Positions 37,487 to 47,823 are shown, numbered from the stretch's first letter. The stretch: DNA of 64,000 nucleotides from Parasphingorhabdus litoris DSM 22379 (GCF_020906275.1 NZ_CP086727.1:2294001-2358000); one strand, 5' to 3'. Translations and numbers: made by a program. Notes: generated by a model from the sequence alone, not told the origin.

Positions 37487-39925
37487 TTATTTAACATGTT
37501 CGGTCAAAATTTCTCCAACGGCCTCGGCAATTTGTGCAACGGAAAATGGTTTGGGCAGAAAAGCGACATTGTCGAGATCAATGGATTTGCGTAGCTGTTC
37601 CTCGGCATAGCCCGACATGAATAGGATTGGCATATCGGGATATTTTTCGCGGACCTGCTTTGCCATGGCAGGTCCATCCATGTTCGGCATGACGACATCT
37701 GAAAGGATCATGTCGAAAATCTCGTCCCCTTCGCCAAGCGCATCGATATGCTGTAATCCCTCTTCACCATCACTTGCGGTCACCACGGAATAGCCCTGCC
37801 GTGTCAGCGCCCGCTCAGCGACCGCGCGGACCATGTCTTCATCTTCAACCAGCAATATATGACCGCTCCCCCATAGCTCCTTCTTGGCAACCGCCTTCAG
37901 AGGTTCCGTCAACTGAGCCGTTTCCTGATCCGACATCTGATGGACGGGGAAATAGATGGAAAAAGTCGCACCCTCACCAGGCTTTGAGTCAGCAAAGATG
38001 TAACCACCTGATTGCTTGACAATACCATATACGGTGGAAAGGCCCAGACCGGTTCCTTTGCCGACTTCCTTGGTGGTGAAAAAGGGTTCAAAGATTTTAC
38101 CGATCAGCTCGGGCGGGATTCCTTTGCCAGTATCGGTAACGAACAATGCGGTATAGTCGCCAACCGGCAAGATATCGCGTTTCAGAGCACGCACGTCGGA
38201 TGCAGCCACCATTTGCGTGGTAATGGAAATCTTGCCACCATTGGCGCCGCTCGACTGGATTGCATCACGTGCATTGACGCCCAGATTGATAATGACCTGC
38301 TCTAACTGTCCTGGATCTGCGCGAACCAGACCCAGATTGCGACCGTGCTTCACTTCCAATTCGATGCTGTCATCCAGCAAACGCTTAAGCAGATTGGAAA
38401 CATCCGCCACCACATCGGGTAGCTGCAAAATTTGTGGACGCAATGTTTGCTGGCGAGAGAAAGCGAGCAACTGACGAGTCAGCCCCGCTGCACGGTTGCT
38501 GTTATTTTTGATTTGCTGGATATCGTCATAATCGCTGTCGCCCGGGGCATGACGCAACAACATAAGATCACAATGACCGATAATCGCGGTCAGGATATTG
38601 TTAAAATCATGCGCAACACCGCCAGCTAGCTGGCCAACCGCCTGCATTTTGGTTGCCTGCGCCACCTGGCTCTTCAGCTTCGTTTCCTCGCTATTGTCCT
38701 TGATCGACAGCAAGACCGCCGCATCACCTAACCCGCGAACCCCGGCGATACCGAGTGCCACCGGATCTTCTCCACCGGAACGCAGGCGCACCGCAAGGTC
38801 ACCGGACATGGTAGGACCGCTCGCATAACGGCGTACTGCATCCGCCACAGCCGACTTGTCATCGCGAATCATCAAGTCGCCCGGATAGAGAGGCTTCTCG
38901 CCCTCCCCAACGCCAGCCACTCTACCAAATGCATTGTTGAAAAACAGGAACCGGCCGTCACGATCGGTCAGCGCCAAGCCGAGTGGCAACAGCGACAACA
39001 TCGCTTCGATCTGCTCCAGCGCCTTGCCGCGCTCCACCATACCGCCATCATCATCGATTAAGAGAATTAGCGCCGGGCCTTTTTCCTGACTACGATCCAG
39101 CGGGATGTGAAACAGACGAACCGGCGTACCATGCCGACCATCGCGTTCGAAAAAGATCGTGCCCTTGTCATCCGATCGCATGAAATTAATAAAATTGCGT
39201 CCGGATATATTGGCTTCTTCACGGCCTGTTGCCCGAAGAGCAAACCCCTGATTAGATCCCCTGATCCGTCCCTCACCGCCGATTACGCAGGTTAAAACGC
39301 CTGCCTCAGAAAGAGCCCGCCCAGTGGCACCGCCAACCATGCGGATGGTATCTTCCAAAATATCGCTGCGTCGCTGCGGCTTGAACTGCCACAGGAGATA
39401 TTCATCGCCCTGCCCGGCGCGCATTACCTTTGCGTTATATTCCGCGACACCGCGTTTCAAACCCTCCGCATAACCACGGCCGTCGCGCCAGGCGTCGCGT
39501 CCAGCCGTGGCAAGAAGATCATTCCCGCCATCTTGCAGCGGCAATTGCGGCGGAATGGCAGGGCCATTAAACCATTTGGTGAACAGTTCATTGGCACAAA
39601 CCAACCGACCTGCGCGGTCGGTAATCGCCAAGCCCACGTCCGATTGATCCGCAACCAGCCGCGTAACAGCCCAATCCGCGAAGGCAGAAGATTCTTCTTC
39701 TGCAACATTGCTCCGGGGCCGCAAAAAATAGACGACAGCACCGGTTGTGGTTACCAGGGCAAGAAAAGCGACAAGCAGCGCTATGTTCTGGACCTGCCAA
39801 TAGAGCAATCCCAGAGATATCGCCATTGCCGCCACCAACAGTGCAAAGCGTAGGCGCGTGTCACTAGCGGTCTTTTGTGTGCTCTGGTTCAAAAGCCCAA
39901 TATTATCTCTTGCTTCACTCGCCAT
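37487..39925 (-). CDS. cckA: Hybrid histidine kinase CckA
   Basis: 812 residues. Two N-terminal membrane helices (about 25-70), PAS-like regions (about 90-290 and 305-410), a HisKA domain with the phospho-accepting His439 in GQLAGGVAHDFNNILTAI, an HATPase domain (VTDTGKGIPPE; GKGTGLGLSTVYG), and a receiver domain from about 688 with Asp743 in ILSDVVMPNMDG. CckA drives the ChpT-CtrA cell-cycle phosphorelay in alphaproteobacteria and can reverse to phosphatase. It shares an 11-base overlap with the DUF2062 gene upstream and lies next to recA, as in other sphingomonads. Confidence 0.95.
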   Translation of the reverse strand: MASEARDNIGLLNQSTQKTASDTRLRFALLVAAMAISLGLLYWQVQNIALLVAFLALVTTTGAVVYFLRPRSNVAEEESSAFADWAVTRLVADQSDVGLAITDRAGRLVCANELFTKWFNGPAIPPQLPLQDGGNDLLATAGRDAWRDGRGYAEGLKRGVAEYNAKVMRAGQGDEYLLWQFKPQRRSDILEDTIRMVGGATGRALSEAGVLTCVIGGEGRIRGSNQGFALRATGREEANISGRNFINFMRSDDKGTIFFERDGRHGTPVRLFHIPLDRSQEKGPALILLIDDDGGMVERGKALEQIEAMLSLLPLGLALTDRDGRFLFFNNAFGRVAGVGEGEKPLYPGDLMIRDDKSAVADAVRRYASGPTMSGDLAVRLRSGGEDPVALGIAGVRGLGDAAVLLSIKDNSEETKLKSQVAQATKMQAVGQLAGGVAHDFNNILTAIIGHCDLMLLRHAPGDSDYDDIQQIKNNSNRAAGLTRQLLAFSRQQTLRPQILQLPDVVADVSNLLKRLLDDSIELEVKHGRNLGLVRADPGQLEQVIINLGVNARDAIQSSGANGGKISITTQMVAASDVRALKRDILPVGDYTALFVTDTGKGIPPELIGKIFEPFFTTKEVGKGTGLGLSTVYGIVKQSGGYIFADSKPGEGATFSIYFPVHQMSDQETAQLTEPLKAVAKKELWGSGHILLVEDEDMVRAVAERALTRQGYSVVTASDGEEGLQHIDALGEGDEIFDMILSDVVMPNMDGPAMAKQVREKYPDMPILFMSGYAEEQLRKSIDLDNVAFLPKPFSVAQIAEAVGEILTEHVK

Positions 39926-40523
39926 TAACGTCGCTATCTAAACCTAATTTCCTGATACGCCGCTCCCATTTTCGAGCCGTCCACCAGCGCCAACCAAAAG
40001 AGCTTACCAAATATCCCAATGACGAAAAGGCAATACCTAGCAAAAGAAAGCCAAATGCAGTTACGCCGGCTTCTCGGACAAACCAGCTTAGCCAAATGCC
40101 AAACTCACCGCGAATCTGATTGTTGATCGGCTGGCCATAAGTCAGCGCATCAATGCGCAGCACAAATTTCCCAATCTGATTGGCTATCGCGATCCAGAAT
40201 GGGTAAGTGAAAGGATTGGTGATGAATGTAGTCAACGCTGCAATTGGCACATTCGCGCGAATCGGAAGTGCCAGAAATACCGCGCCAAAAATCTGCCCGA
40301 CGGGAACCAGAAATGCCGCCAGCATCCCCAATGCAACACCGCGAGGAACCGAGCGCCGAGTAAAGCGCCACAAGTCCGATCGCAAAAACCGGTGGGCGAT
40401 GGGCTTGAGATAGCGATTCTCCGCCATGCCCTTACGTGTTGGCATTTTGTCCTGAAGCCAGCGAACGATGCGCATGATCGTCCGCGCACCCCAATCTTTG
40501 CCTTGTGAATTTGGATCAGCCAT
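39915..40523 (-). CDS. DUF2062 membrane protein
   Basis: 202 residues from ATG 40523, which overlaps the end of smpB by eight bases. The family core [20 protein letters not shown], then [19 protein letters not shown] and [10 protein letters not shown], is present with three membrane segments. Function unknown; the family is often found next to smpB or cckA in alphaproteobacteria. Its end overlaps the cckA start by 11 bases, so the chain dapA-smpB-DUF2062-cckA is continuous. Confidence 0.88.
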   Translation of the reverse strand: MADPNSQGKDWGARTIMRIVRWLQDKMPTRKGMAENRYLKPIAHRFLRSDLWRFTRRSVPRGVALGMLAAFLVPVGQIFGAVFLALPIRANVPIAALTTFITNPFTYPFWIAIANQIGKFVLRIDALTYGQPINNQIRGEFGIWLSWFVREAGVTAFGFLLLGIAFSSLGYLVSSFGWRWWTARKWERRIRKLGLDSDVNGE

Positions 40524-40998
40524 GTTCGCGCAACAACCGTCCCTGCTGACGTTTCCAGTCACGGTCCTTTTCGGTAGCCCGCTTGTCCGGAGCCTTCTTA
40601 CCCTTGGCCAGCGCCAGCTCGATTTTCGCTCGGCCTTTGCCGTTAAAATAGATTGATAGCGGCACAATGGTCATGCCCTTGCGCATGACCGCGCCGTAAA
40701 ATTTGTTTATCTGACGCCGATTGAGCAGCAGTTTGCGCGGACGCTTGGGCTCATGATTGTGGCGGTTGCCATGACTCCACTCGGGAATATTGGCGTTGAT
40801 CAGCCAAACCTCATCATCCTTCACCTCGGCATAGCTCTCGGCAATTGTCCCCGACCCAAACCGCAAAGATTTAACTTCTGTACCGGTCAGCATAATGCCC
40901 GCTTCAAACTTCTCATCAAGATGATAGTCATAGCGCGCGCGCCGGTTTTCGGCGACGATCTTCTGCTTATCAAATTCGAGGGGACGGGGTTTAGCCAT
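40516..40998 (-). CDS. smpB: SsrA-binding protein SmpB
   Basis: 160 residues. The OB-fold part has [29 protein letters not shown] and NIPEW; the C-terminal tail is Lys/Arg-rich, entering the ribosome decoding site. SmpB delivers tmRNA in trans-translation to free stalled ribosomes. Its start overlaps the dapA stop by one base. No ssrA gene was recognised in the window. Confidence 0.96.
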   Translation of the reverse strand: MAKPRPLEFDKQKIVAENRRARYDYHLDEKFEAGIMLTGTEVKSLRFGSGTIAESYAEVKDDEVWLINANIPEWSHGNRHNHEPKRPRKLLLNRRQINKFYGAVMRKGMTIVPLSIYFNGKGRAKIELALAKGKKAPDKRATEKDRDWKRQQGRLLREHG

Positions 40999-41873
40999 CA
41001 GATCAAACCAGCTCCTTCCAATGCGGCATCCACGGCCTTGCGCGCCGCGTCGGATGGCGGTGTCATCGGCAAGCGCAGATCCGTGGGAAACCCATCAACG
41101 ACACGTGACAGCGCATATTTAACCGGTCCCGGCGATGCATCAGAGAACATCGCTTTATGGAGCGGATAGAGCTTGTCGTTCAGCTCCCGCGCTTTTTCAT
41201 AGTCACCGGCTGCACAGGCGGCTTGAAACTCCGCACATAGCTTCGGTGCAACATTGGCGGTAACCGAAATACATCCAGCGCCACCCGACGCATTAAAGGC
41301 AAGGGAAAGTTCATCCACGCCGGACAACAGACAGAAATCATCATTACAGGCAAGCCGATGATCGGTGACCCGGTCAATTTCACCGCTGGCATCCTTGATC
41401 GCAATGACGCTTGGCAATTTAGACAAAGCCGCGACGGTTTCCGGCATTATATCGGTCACCGTACGTGCCGGGACATTATACAGCACCAACGGTAAGTCAT
41501 TTTTCATCGTCAACGTCTCAAAATGAGCATAAATGCCTTCCTGATTGGGGCGATTATAATAAGGCGCCACAACCAGTCCGGCTGCTGCTCCGCATTTCTT
41601 CGAAAAATTCAAATGGAGTAAAGCGTTGGTTGTATCGTTGGATCCGCAACCCGCTATCACGGGAACACGGCCAGCCGCTTGTTCAATGCAGACTTCAATC
41701 ACACGGTGATGTTCAGCATTGGACAAAGTCGAGGATTCGCCCGTCGTTCCACAGGGAACCAGACCGCTGCTGCCTTGTTCAATTTGCCAGTCTACCAAGG
41801 CCCGAAATTCTCCTTCCGCAAACGATCCGTCGCGAAAGGGAGTCACCAGAGCCGGAATTGAGCCGGAAAACAT
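40998..41873 (-). CDS. dapA: 4-hydroxy-tetrahydrodipicolinate synthase
   Basis: 291 residues, TIM barrel. Schiff-base Lys is in [13 protein letters not shown], the catalytic Tyr in LYNVPART, and [10 protein letters not shown] forms the pyruvate site. It condenses pyruvate with aspartate semialdehyde for lysine and diaminopimelate. It starts the dapA-smpB chain and is divergent from slt, with 103 bases between. Confidence 0.96.
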   Translation of the reverse strand: MFSGSIPALVTPFRDGSFAEGEFRALVDWQIEQGSSGLVPCGTTGESSTLSNAEHHRVIEVCIEQAAGRVPVIAGCGSNDTTNALLHLNFSKKCGAAAGLVVAPYYNRPNQEGIYAHFETLTMKNDLPLVLYNVPARTVTDIMPETVAALSKLPSVIAIKDASGEIDRVTDHRLACNDDFCLLSGVDELSLAFNASGGAGCISVTANVAPKLCAEFQAACAAGDYEKARELNDKLYPLHKAMFSDASPGPVKYALSRVVDGFPTDLRLPMTPPSDAARKAVDAALEGAGLI

Positions 41874-41976
41874 GCAAATACTCCTTTATATTTGGCGAGG
41901 AACTTGCCAAAGCTTGCTTAAGATTAACAATGATATAGTTCGCCGTTCAGCGCCTGATAAGGAGCCTACCCCCAAA

Positions 41977-43953
41977 ATGTCCAGTATGGTATCAAGAATT
42001 ATTCTCGCAAGCCTGCTTTTAACCCCGGTAACCTGTATGGCTGCCGAACAAAGCGGTGGGGCGACACTCTCCGATCCCACGGGTGGAAATGCGGTACTCG
42101 GCCTGCAACGCTGGCGTGTTTTGACTCAGTCTGACAATTATTCCTTCGATGATTATGCTGGCTTTCTAGTCACTTATCCCGACTGGCCTGAAGATACGCG
42201 CATGCGCCGTAACGCTGAGCAAGCGATTGATATCAACAATTTCTCCGCCAGCCGCGTTATTGCTTTTTTTGACCGCTTTGCACCACTCACCAATGCTGGC
42301 GCAGCGAAATATGCAATCGCTCTTCAATCAAGAGGCGAGACGCTGAAAGCAAATGCCATGGCCAAACAGGCTTGGCGTGGTGGCACGTTAACAGATGAAG
42401 ATGAAGCAGCTCTGCTCAATCGATTCAGTGGTGCGCTCACCGTGGATGACCATGATGCACGCATGAATGCGCTCCTGTGGAGCCGGGCGACCCGGGATGC
42501 TGCGGGGCAACTGGGCTTCACCTCTTCTGAACGCCGAGCGGTATTTGAAGCGCGGCTCGCTCAGTTAACAGATGCGCCGGATGCTGGTGCGAAAGCGCGA
42601 ACGGTAAACAGTCTGGCGCAATATGATGCCGGCTATATTGCTGATCGCGCTCGTTATTTGCGCAACAAGGGACAGAGCTATAATGCCCGGCAGCTTATGG
42701 CCAACAGGCCAGTCCTGCGCATCAGGCCAAGCAGCCCATCACAAATCGCAACCTGGTATGATGCCAATTTGATCAACGCCAGAGCGGCTTATAATGACCG
42801 GCAGTGGACCGTGGCCTATAATATCGCGTCGAAGGTTGATGATGCCTATGCCGCACCAACTGACATCGCTGCCCAGAGCAGCCGCATACGTGACAAATAT
42901 TCTGATCTGACCTGGTTGGCTGGCAACGCGGCACTATGGGGTCAGCGCAATCCAGCCAAAGCGGTCGCAATGTTTGACCGCTACGCGCGTTCCTATAACA
43001 GCCCCAATATTCGCTCAAAAGGCTATTATTGGGCTGGTCGCGCTGCCGCAGAGGCTGGGCAAAACGCCGAAGCAACGGCTTATTTTGAAAAGGCCGCTGC
43101 CTTTCCAGCCTATTTCTACGGCCAGCTAGCCCATGAACGACTCGGTCGCTCGCTGCCTTCGTTCAACCGCAAACCAGCCGTTGAAATCACTGATCAGGAT
43201 CGCCGTAATTTTGATCAAGACCCGATGGTAATCGCCACGAAAGCTTCGGCGAGAACCGGCCCTTGGCGTGAACAGATTCGATTTTACCGGGCCCTCTCGT
43301 TTAATGCGAAGACCACCAAAGACTATGCTCTGATCAGCGATTTATCTGCTCGGATAGGGCAACGTGACCTTGGTGTGATCGCGGGGATCAGTGCCCAGGG
43401 CCAAAAGCTGGCTGCCACGGATTCCACGCTGTTCCCTACGCTGACAGTTCCTAACGGCTATCAGAATAATTGGACCAGCATTCACGCCATCACTCGCCAG
43501 GAAAGCCAATTTGCACGCGGCGCGATCAGTCATGCCGGTGCGCGCGGGTTGATGCAGCTGATGCCTGGTACGGCGCGAGAACAGTCGGGCAAGGCGGGAT
43601 TGCGCTATAACCTGTCATCTCTGACCAGCGATCCCCAATATAATATCCGTCTCGGCAGCGGCTATTTTCAACGCATGCTCCGCTATTATGGCGGCTCTCG
43701 TCCCCTCGCCGTCGCTGCCTATAATGCCGGCCCAGGCAATGTGAACAAATGGCTGCGGCGCAATGGCGATCCGCGTCAAGGCGGGATAGACTGGCTGAAA
43801 TGGATTGAAGACATCCCGATTTCCGAGACGCGCAATTACGTCAAACGCGTGCTGGAAAATGCAGTGGTATATGACACGCTTAATCCGCGAGGACCGGAAT
43901 TGAAAAGCGACACGCCACTGACGCGCTATATAGGCAAGAATTACAAGGGGTGA
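41977..43953 (+). CDS. slt: Soluble lytic murein transglycosylase (Slt family)
   Basis: 658 residues: signal peptide (SRIILASLLLTPVTCMAAE), a long alpha-superhelical U/L region, and a C-terminal lysozyme-like SLT domain with the catalytic Glu in AITRQESQFARGAISHAG, GLMQLMPGTA and AVAAYNAGPGNVNKWL. It cuts the MurNAc-GlcNAc bond in the periplasm. The open frame runs back into dapA, but ATG 41977 with AGGAG upstream gives the signal peptide; ATG 41986 is the alternative. Confidence 0.94.
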   Translation: MSSMVSRIILASLLLTPVTCMAAEQSGGATLSDPTGGNAVLGLQRWRVLTQSDNYSFDDYAGFLVTYPDWPEDTRMRRNAEQAIDINNFSASRVIAFFDRFAPLTNAGAAKYAIALQSRGETLKANAMAKQAWRGGTLTDEDEAALLNRFSGALTVDDHDARMNALLWSRATRDAAGQLGFTSSERRAVFEARLAQLTDAPDAGAKARTVNSLAQYDAGYIADRARYLRNKGQSYNARQLMANRPVLRIRPSSPSQIATWYDANLINARAAYNDRQWTVAYNIASKVDDAYAAPTDIAAQSSRIRDKYSDLTWLAGNAALWGQRNPAKAVAMFDRYARSYNSPNIRSKGYYWAGRAAAEAGQNAEATAYFEKAAAFPAYFYGQLAHERLGRSLPSFNRKPAVEITDQDRRNFDQDPMVIATKASARTGPWREQIRFYRALSFNAKTTKDYALISDLSARIGQRDLGVIAGISAQGQKLAATDSTLFPTLTVPNGYQNNWTSIHAITRQESQFARGAISHAGARGLMQLMPGTAREQSGKAGLRYNLSSLTSDPQYNIRLGSGYFQRMLRYYGGSRPLAVAAYNAGPGNVNKWLRRNGDPRQGGIDWLKWIEDIPISETRNYVKRVLENAVVYDTLNPRGPELKSDTPLTRYIGKNYKG

Positions 43954-44104
43954 GCTATGGTCTGCTTTATCCCGATAACGGACTCTGTTTCAGGCAACGC
44001 CTAACGTCTTAAATTGGGGGTGGAAGCGGACATTTGCCACGCCCAACGAGAGCGCGATTGATCAGAGCCAGCAGAGACTTTTCGCGCAAATTGGACGCCG
44101 ATTG

Positions 44105-45031
44105 TCACAGTCCATTTTTGGCTTCATTGGATTGCCTGTGCTCCTGGCGAAAATGTGCGAAAAAGAAGTCGGTAAATTTCCGCGTTGCTGCAGAACGATA
44201 TGGGGTTGGCGGGAACACGGCAGAAATTGTTCCAGATGGCAGCGCATATTCTGGAAGTATGCCAATAAGCTCCCCTGTTCTTAACGCGTCGACAACCACG
44301 AAATCTGGCATATTTGCTATGCCGCCTCCGGCCTTGACCACCGACAGCACGGCCTGTGTCGTGTCTCCACTTACAGAAGGCTGGAAAGCTATGTCCCGCA
44401 TTTGGCCACGCTTGTCGGTGAAGGTCAGTTTGGACGGAGCCTTCAACGCCCTGTTCTCGATGAATGGGAGGCGTGCAAGATCGTCTAGTGTTTGCGGCAT
44501 GCCAAATTTCTCGACAATGGATGGGGCGGCAATCATGACCTGAGAGAATCCGGTCAGTTTTCGGGCAGTATTGGCTGAGTCCTCCAACCAGCCAACGCGA
44601 AAGGCGATGTCGAACCGTGCTTCCACCGGATCGAAGCGCGTGTCGCTCAGCGTTAAATCAACCCTGAGAGCAGGATATAGTGAGCTGAACGCGGCAACAG
44701 CCGGCGCAACGTAGCCAACGCCAAACTCAAGCGGGGCCGTAATGCGGAGTTCTCCTGAGGGCTCATCCCGACCTTTGCGCACCAGTTGGAAAGCATCTTG
44801 TGCTTGCGCAACAGCGGCGCGTGCGGCTTCATAGAAAGCCTCACCCGTCTCGGTCAGATTGAAATGCCGGGAGTTTCTCAGAATAAGCGTCGCCCCAAGG
44901 TCATGTTCCAAGAGTTGAAGCTGCTTGCTGACGACCGCTTTGGACACCCGCAAACGGGCGGCTGCCGCCGTGATTGTGCCTTCCTCCGCAATCGCAACGA
45001 AGTAGGTAAGCCTATTCAGGTTCTCTGACAT
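44105..45031 (-). CDS. LysR-family transcriptional regulator
   Basis: 308 residues. The N-terminal winged helix (LTYFVAIAEEGTITAAAARL, then VSKAVVSKQLQLLEHDLGATL) is followed by a periplasmic-binding-like effector domain. It is divergent from the operon at 45187-47351, and a TGTCA-N9-TGACA dyad in between could be its operator, so it is likely the operon's regulator. Effector unknown; the redox-type target genes suggest an electrophile or oxidant signal. Confidence 0.92.
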   Translation of the reverse strand: MSENLNRLTYFVAIAEEGTITAAAARLRVSKAVVSKQLQLLEHDLGATLILRNSRHFNLTETGEAFYEAARAAVAQAQDAFQLVRKGRDEPSGELRITAPLEFGVGYVAPAVAAFSSLYPALRVDLTLSDTRFDPVEARFDIAFRVGWLEDSANTARKLTGFSQVMIAAPSIVEKFGMPQTLDDLARLPFIENRALKAPSKLTFTDKRGQMRDIAFQPSVSGDTTQAVLSVVKAGGGIANMPDFVVVDALRTGELIGILPEYALPSGTISAVFPPTPYRSAATRKFTDFFFAHFRQEHRQSNEAKNGL

Positions 45032-45078
45032 ATCTGCCGTCGCTGTTTCGGACGCACCTTAATGAGTGATCTATACAT

Positions 45079-45097
45079 TGTCATCTTTTAGTTGACA
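45079..45097. promoter_or_regulatory. Candidate LysR operator in the divergent promoter region
   Basis: TGTCA (45079-45083) and TGACA (45093-45097) form an inverted repeat with a nine-base centre. A -35-like TTGACA (45092-45097) for the rightward operon overlaps the right half, while no convincing -10 is seen at standard distance. LysR proteins bind such T-N11-A dyads. Confidence 0.45.
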
Positions 45098-45186
45098 CAG
45101 GTTACACAGAGTTTGCCTTTTAATGACACATGCGGGCGCCTAGGTCTACTCCAACAGTTAGACGAACTCAGAAAAAGGCCAACGCA

Positions 45187-45795
45187 ATGTCCCGCCGTTT
45201 CACATATATTTACGATACATTCTGCGGCTGGTGTCGCGGTGCGCATCCCACAATTGCCGCATTGATCGAAAGCGGTGCCGAGGTGGAGATGCTCCACTTG
45301 CACCTCTTTCAAGGTGCAAACGCCCATCGCATGGCCGATGGTTTCGGAAAAGTGGCGCTCGCACATGACAAACGGGTCGCCGGGCTGTCCGGGCAGGACT
45401 TTGATCAGCGCTACGTGGATCAAGTGCTCCAATCGCCCACCGAAGTTCTGGACTCGACATTTACTGCTTGGGCAGCGGGATTGGTGCACGATCACGGTCC
45501 AGCAACGGAAGTTGCGCTTGCGCACAATCTGCAAAACCAACGCTACATCGATGGCGTATCTGCGCAAAACCGCTCCGCCGTTGAAGCGGCTATTATACGG
45601 TTCGGAGTGACCGCAGCCCTTGAAGAGGGCGCGCAAACCGCCGGTCAATCCGCAGCACGGGCCAGAGCGACCTTGGCAAGTCTGAACCTTCGCGGAGTCC
45701 CGCAACTGATTCTCGAAGAGAACGGACAGCGCAGCGCCCTCTCGATTGCTGATTTCTACAAATCCCCCACTGCTGTGACCGCTTTGGCCAGCTGA
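45187..45795 (+). CDS. DsbA-family (thioredoxin-fold) protein with CGWC motif
   Basis: 202 residues. The redox-active CGWC (Cys13-Cys16) lies at the start (YIYDTFCGWCRGAHP), followed by a helical insertion and a cis-Pro loop region (LRGVPQLILEENGQ). It has no signal peptide, so it acts in the cytosol, like FrnE-type oxidoreductases. First gene of a four-gene operon under the divergent LysR regulator; the ATG at 45187 is preceded by AAAAAGG. Confidence 0.88.
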   Translation: MSRRFTYIYDTFCGWCRGAHPTIAALIESGAEVEMLHLHLFQGANAHRMADGFGKVALAHDKRVAGLSGQDFDQRYVDQVLQSPTEVLDSTFTAWAAGLVHDHGPATEVALAHNLQNQRYIDGVSAQNRSAVEAAIIRFGVTAALEEGAQTAGQSAARARATLASLNLRGVPQLILEENGQRSALSIADFYKSPTAVTALAS

Positions 45796-45823
45796 ACCAC
45801 GCACCCATGACGGAGGACCGACC

Positions 45824-46222
45824 ATGAAAAAGATTACAGACCTCTATGCTTCCTTTCGACGCCTGACTGTGCCGACCCAAATTTGGATGATGCTTGTTCT
45901 TGCGCCGGCAAATTTCCTGACACTTGCGCTTGTCGATGGCCCACTCGGCTTCATCATACCGCTGCTATCGATGCTTGGCTTCATCCCCAACCTTGGCATT
46001 GCCTGGGCGCAGAATGGATTTTCCGCCGCAATGGCGCTGCCCCATCTCGTCTTCTGGGTGCCACAGGTTCTCATCCTAGGAGCCTATTTCGCTCAGACCC
46101 CTGCAAATTCGAGCTTCGCCCATATCGCCTATGCGCTGATCTTTGTCGTAAACTCGATTTCGCTGCTGTTCGACATCCGCGAGACCACAAAATGGTTCGG
46201 CGGACAAAAGAGCATTGCCTAA
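45824..46222 (+). CDS. Small integral membrane protein, unknown
   Basis: 132 residues with four predicted membrane helices (about 17-37, 40-60, 65-85, 100-120). No family is recognised. CGGAGGA stands before the ATG. It is in an operon with the DsbA-like, CMD-family and SnoaL-like genes (29 bases after the first), so it probably serves the same stress or detoxification function. Confidence 0.8.
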   Translation: MKKITDLYASFRRLTVPTQIWMMLVLAPANFLTLALVDGPLGFIIPLLSMLGFIPNLGIAWAQNGFSAAMALPHLVFWVPQVLILGAYFAQTPANSSFAHIAYALIFVVNSISLLFDIRETTKWFGGQKSIA

Positions 46223-46263
46223 TCCCATCACTTTCCAACCACCTATGAAAAGGAGACTTCCCA

Positions 46264-46830
46264 ATGACTAGACTAACCAAACATACCGTTGAAACTGCAC
46301 CTGATGGCGCGAAGGACACCCTTGCGCAGACCGAAAAAACCTTTGGCTTCGCCCCAGGACTGTTTCAGGTGATGGCCGGCGCGCCACAGCTGCTTCAAAC
46401 ATATAATGTCATTCACCAAGCCTTTCAAAAGACCAGCTTCAACGCAAGAGAGCTGACTGTGGTCTGGCAAACCATCAATGTTGAGCATGAATGCACATAT
46501 TGCGTCCCAGCCCATACCGCGCTGGCAGGGATGATGAATGTGGATCCAGAGCTCAATGACGCGCTTCGAAACGAGGCACCTTTGAATGACGCCAAGTTGG
46601 AAGCCCTGCGTACCTTCACCCTTCTGGTTGTGCGCAATCGCGGCCACGTCGCACAAACTGACTTGGAAGCATTTTACGCCGCTGGCTATGGCGAGCAGCA
46701 AGTCCTTGAAGTCATCCTCGGCGTGGCTCAAAAGGTTATAAGCAATTACACCAATCACATCGCTCAAACACCGGTTGATCCTGCGTTCACGAAATTTACG
46801 TGGACACGAAGCAGCGCTGAAGCGGCTTGA
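46264..46830 (+). CDS. Carboxymuconolactone decarboxylase/AhpD-family protein
   Basis: 188 residues. The AhpD-like redox motif is EHECTYCVPAHTAL, with Cys77, Cys80 and His84 in the E-x-C-x-x-C-x-x-x-H arrangement used for peroxidase-type disulfide exchange. The rest is the all-helical CMD fold. AAGGAGA precedes the ATG. The partner may be the upstream DsbA-like protein; exact substrate unknown. Confidence 0.9.
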   Translation: MTRLTKHTVETAPDGAKDTLAQTEKTFGFAPGLFQVMAGAPQLLQTYNVIHQAFQKTSFNARELTVVWQTINVEHECTYCVPAHTALAGMMNVDPELNDALRNEAPLNDAKLEALRTFTLLVVRNRGHVAQTDLEAFYAAGYGEQQVLEVILGVAQKVISNYTNHIAQTPVDPAFTKFTWTRSSAEAA

Positions 46831-46946
46831 AATTTGTTGCGGCAAGAGAGGCAGACAACCCTCTTGCCGCAACACAATTTGAACACTGCCGGATGGCACC
46901 CGACGGGCCCAATCCTACGCCGGTAGCTAATTGTAAGGAGATGATT

Positions 46947-47351
46947 ATGGCGAGCTCTTCAAAGGCACTAATTGAGAGAATTTATGCGGCGTTTGCGGCA
47001 CGAGATATCGAGGCATTCACGAACGCGTTGGCGGTCGACATTGTATGGAACGAGGCGGAAAACTTTCCATACGCGGATCGAAACCCCTATCGCGGCATCA
47101 AACAAATCATGGAAGGCGTTCTTAGCCGCACGGCTGAAGACTGGGACGGGTTCTCCATCCAAATGAACGACATTGTCGATGGCGGCGATCGGGTCGTGAC
47201 AATGGGACGCTACAGCGGAACGCACAAGAAAACATGCAAGAAACTTGATGCGCAAGCGGCCCATGTTTGGACGGTTAGGGACGGCAAAGCTGTCCGCTTC
47301 CAGCAATACATTGATACACTCAGCACCGCCCGCACGATGCAAGCGAGTTAA
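46947..47351 (+). CDS. SnoaL-like / nuclear transport factor 2-fold protein
   Basis: 134 residues with the cone-like fold: helix LIERIYAAFAARDIEAFTNA, then strands with DIVWNEAENF, RNPYRGIKQIME and GDRVVTMGRYSG. Members are small isomerases, hydrolases or binding proteins. AGGAG stands six bases before ATG 46947. It closes the LysR-controlled operon; the hairpin at 47388-47417 follows. Confidence 0.87.
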   Translation: MASSSKALIERIYAAFAARDIEAFTNALAVDIVWNEAENFPYADRNPYRGIKQIMEGVLSRTAEDWDGFSIQMNDIVDGGDRVVTMGRYSGTHKKTCKKLDAQAAHVWTVRDGKAVRFQQYIDTLSTARTMQAS

Positions 47352-47387
47352 GCTAGCCATCATATGACCTTAACTGGGTCGTGTCAG

Positions 47388-47417
47388 GACATTCAGCCTT
47401 TTTATCGTGAATGTCCG
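47388..47417 (+). terminator. Hairpin after the LysR-controlled operon
   Basis: GGACATTCA (47388-47396) pairs with TGAATGTCC (47409-47417) around a twelve-base loop. It is followed by GCTTTTGCCCC, so the U-run is short. The right arm contains the AATGTCCGCTTT motif also found near 58844. Confidence 0.55.
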
Positions 47418-47573
47418 CTTTTGCCCCCATAGTGGATATTGGAGTTACCAATAATGCCGCAGGCAAAACTACAAAAACACTGGTTTCTATAACTCGAAAA
47501 TGCCGAGAAAAGTGGCCGACTTACAAGTGAATTGTAAACCGCCTAGGCGCAATTCTCAAAAACTGCAGTTTTC

Positions 47574-47650
47574 TGGTAGCGGAGGAGGGACTCGAACCCC
47601 CGACACATGGATTATGATTCCACTGCTCTAACCACCTGAGCTACTCCGCC
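47574..47650 (-). tRNA. tRNA-Met (CAT), elongator type
   Basis: A 77-base cloverleaf including an encoded CCA end. Acceptor stem GGCGGAG/CTCCGCT (first pair G-U), D arm AGCTCAGGTGGTTAGAGC, anticodon loop ATCATAA with anticodon CAT, T arm GGGGGTTCGAGTCCC. The discriminator base is A. The first pair and the stem structure fit elongator rather than initiator methionine tRNA, which would have an unpaired first position; tRNA-Ile2 (k2CAU) is a less likely alternative. Confidence 0.92.
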
Positions 47651-47823
47651 ATGGGTTTTTGATGGCGACCGGAGTCGCTGCAAAAATCCTTGGATCGCGG
47701 CGCTATAGTCATAGCATTCTTATCGGTCAACAAGTTGCCTGTCATTTTCTTCTACTTGCAACATAACTGGCTTCCGCGCTAACAGTCATCTCCTTGCCGT
47801 TTAACGGCGCAAAGGGGCCAAAA

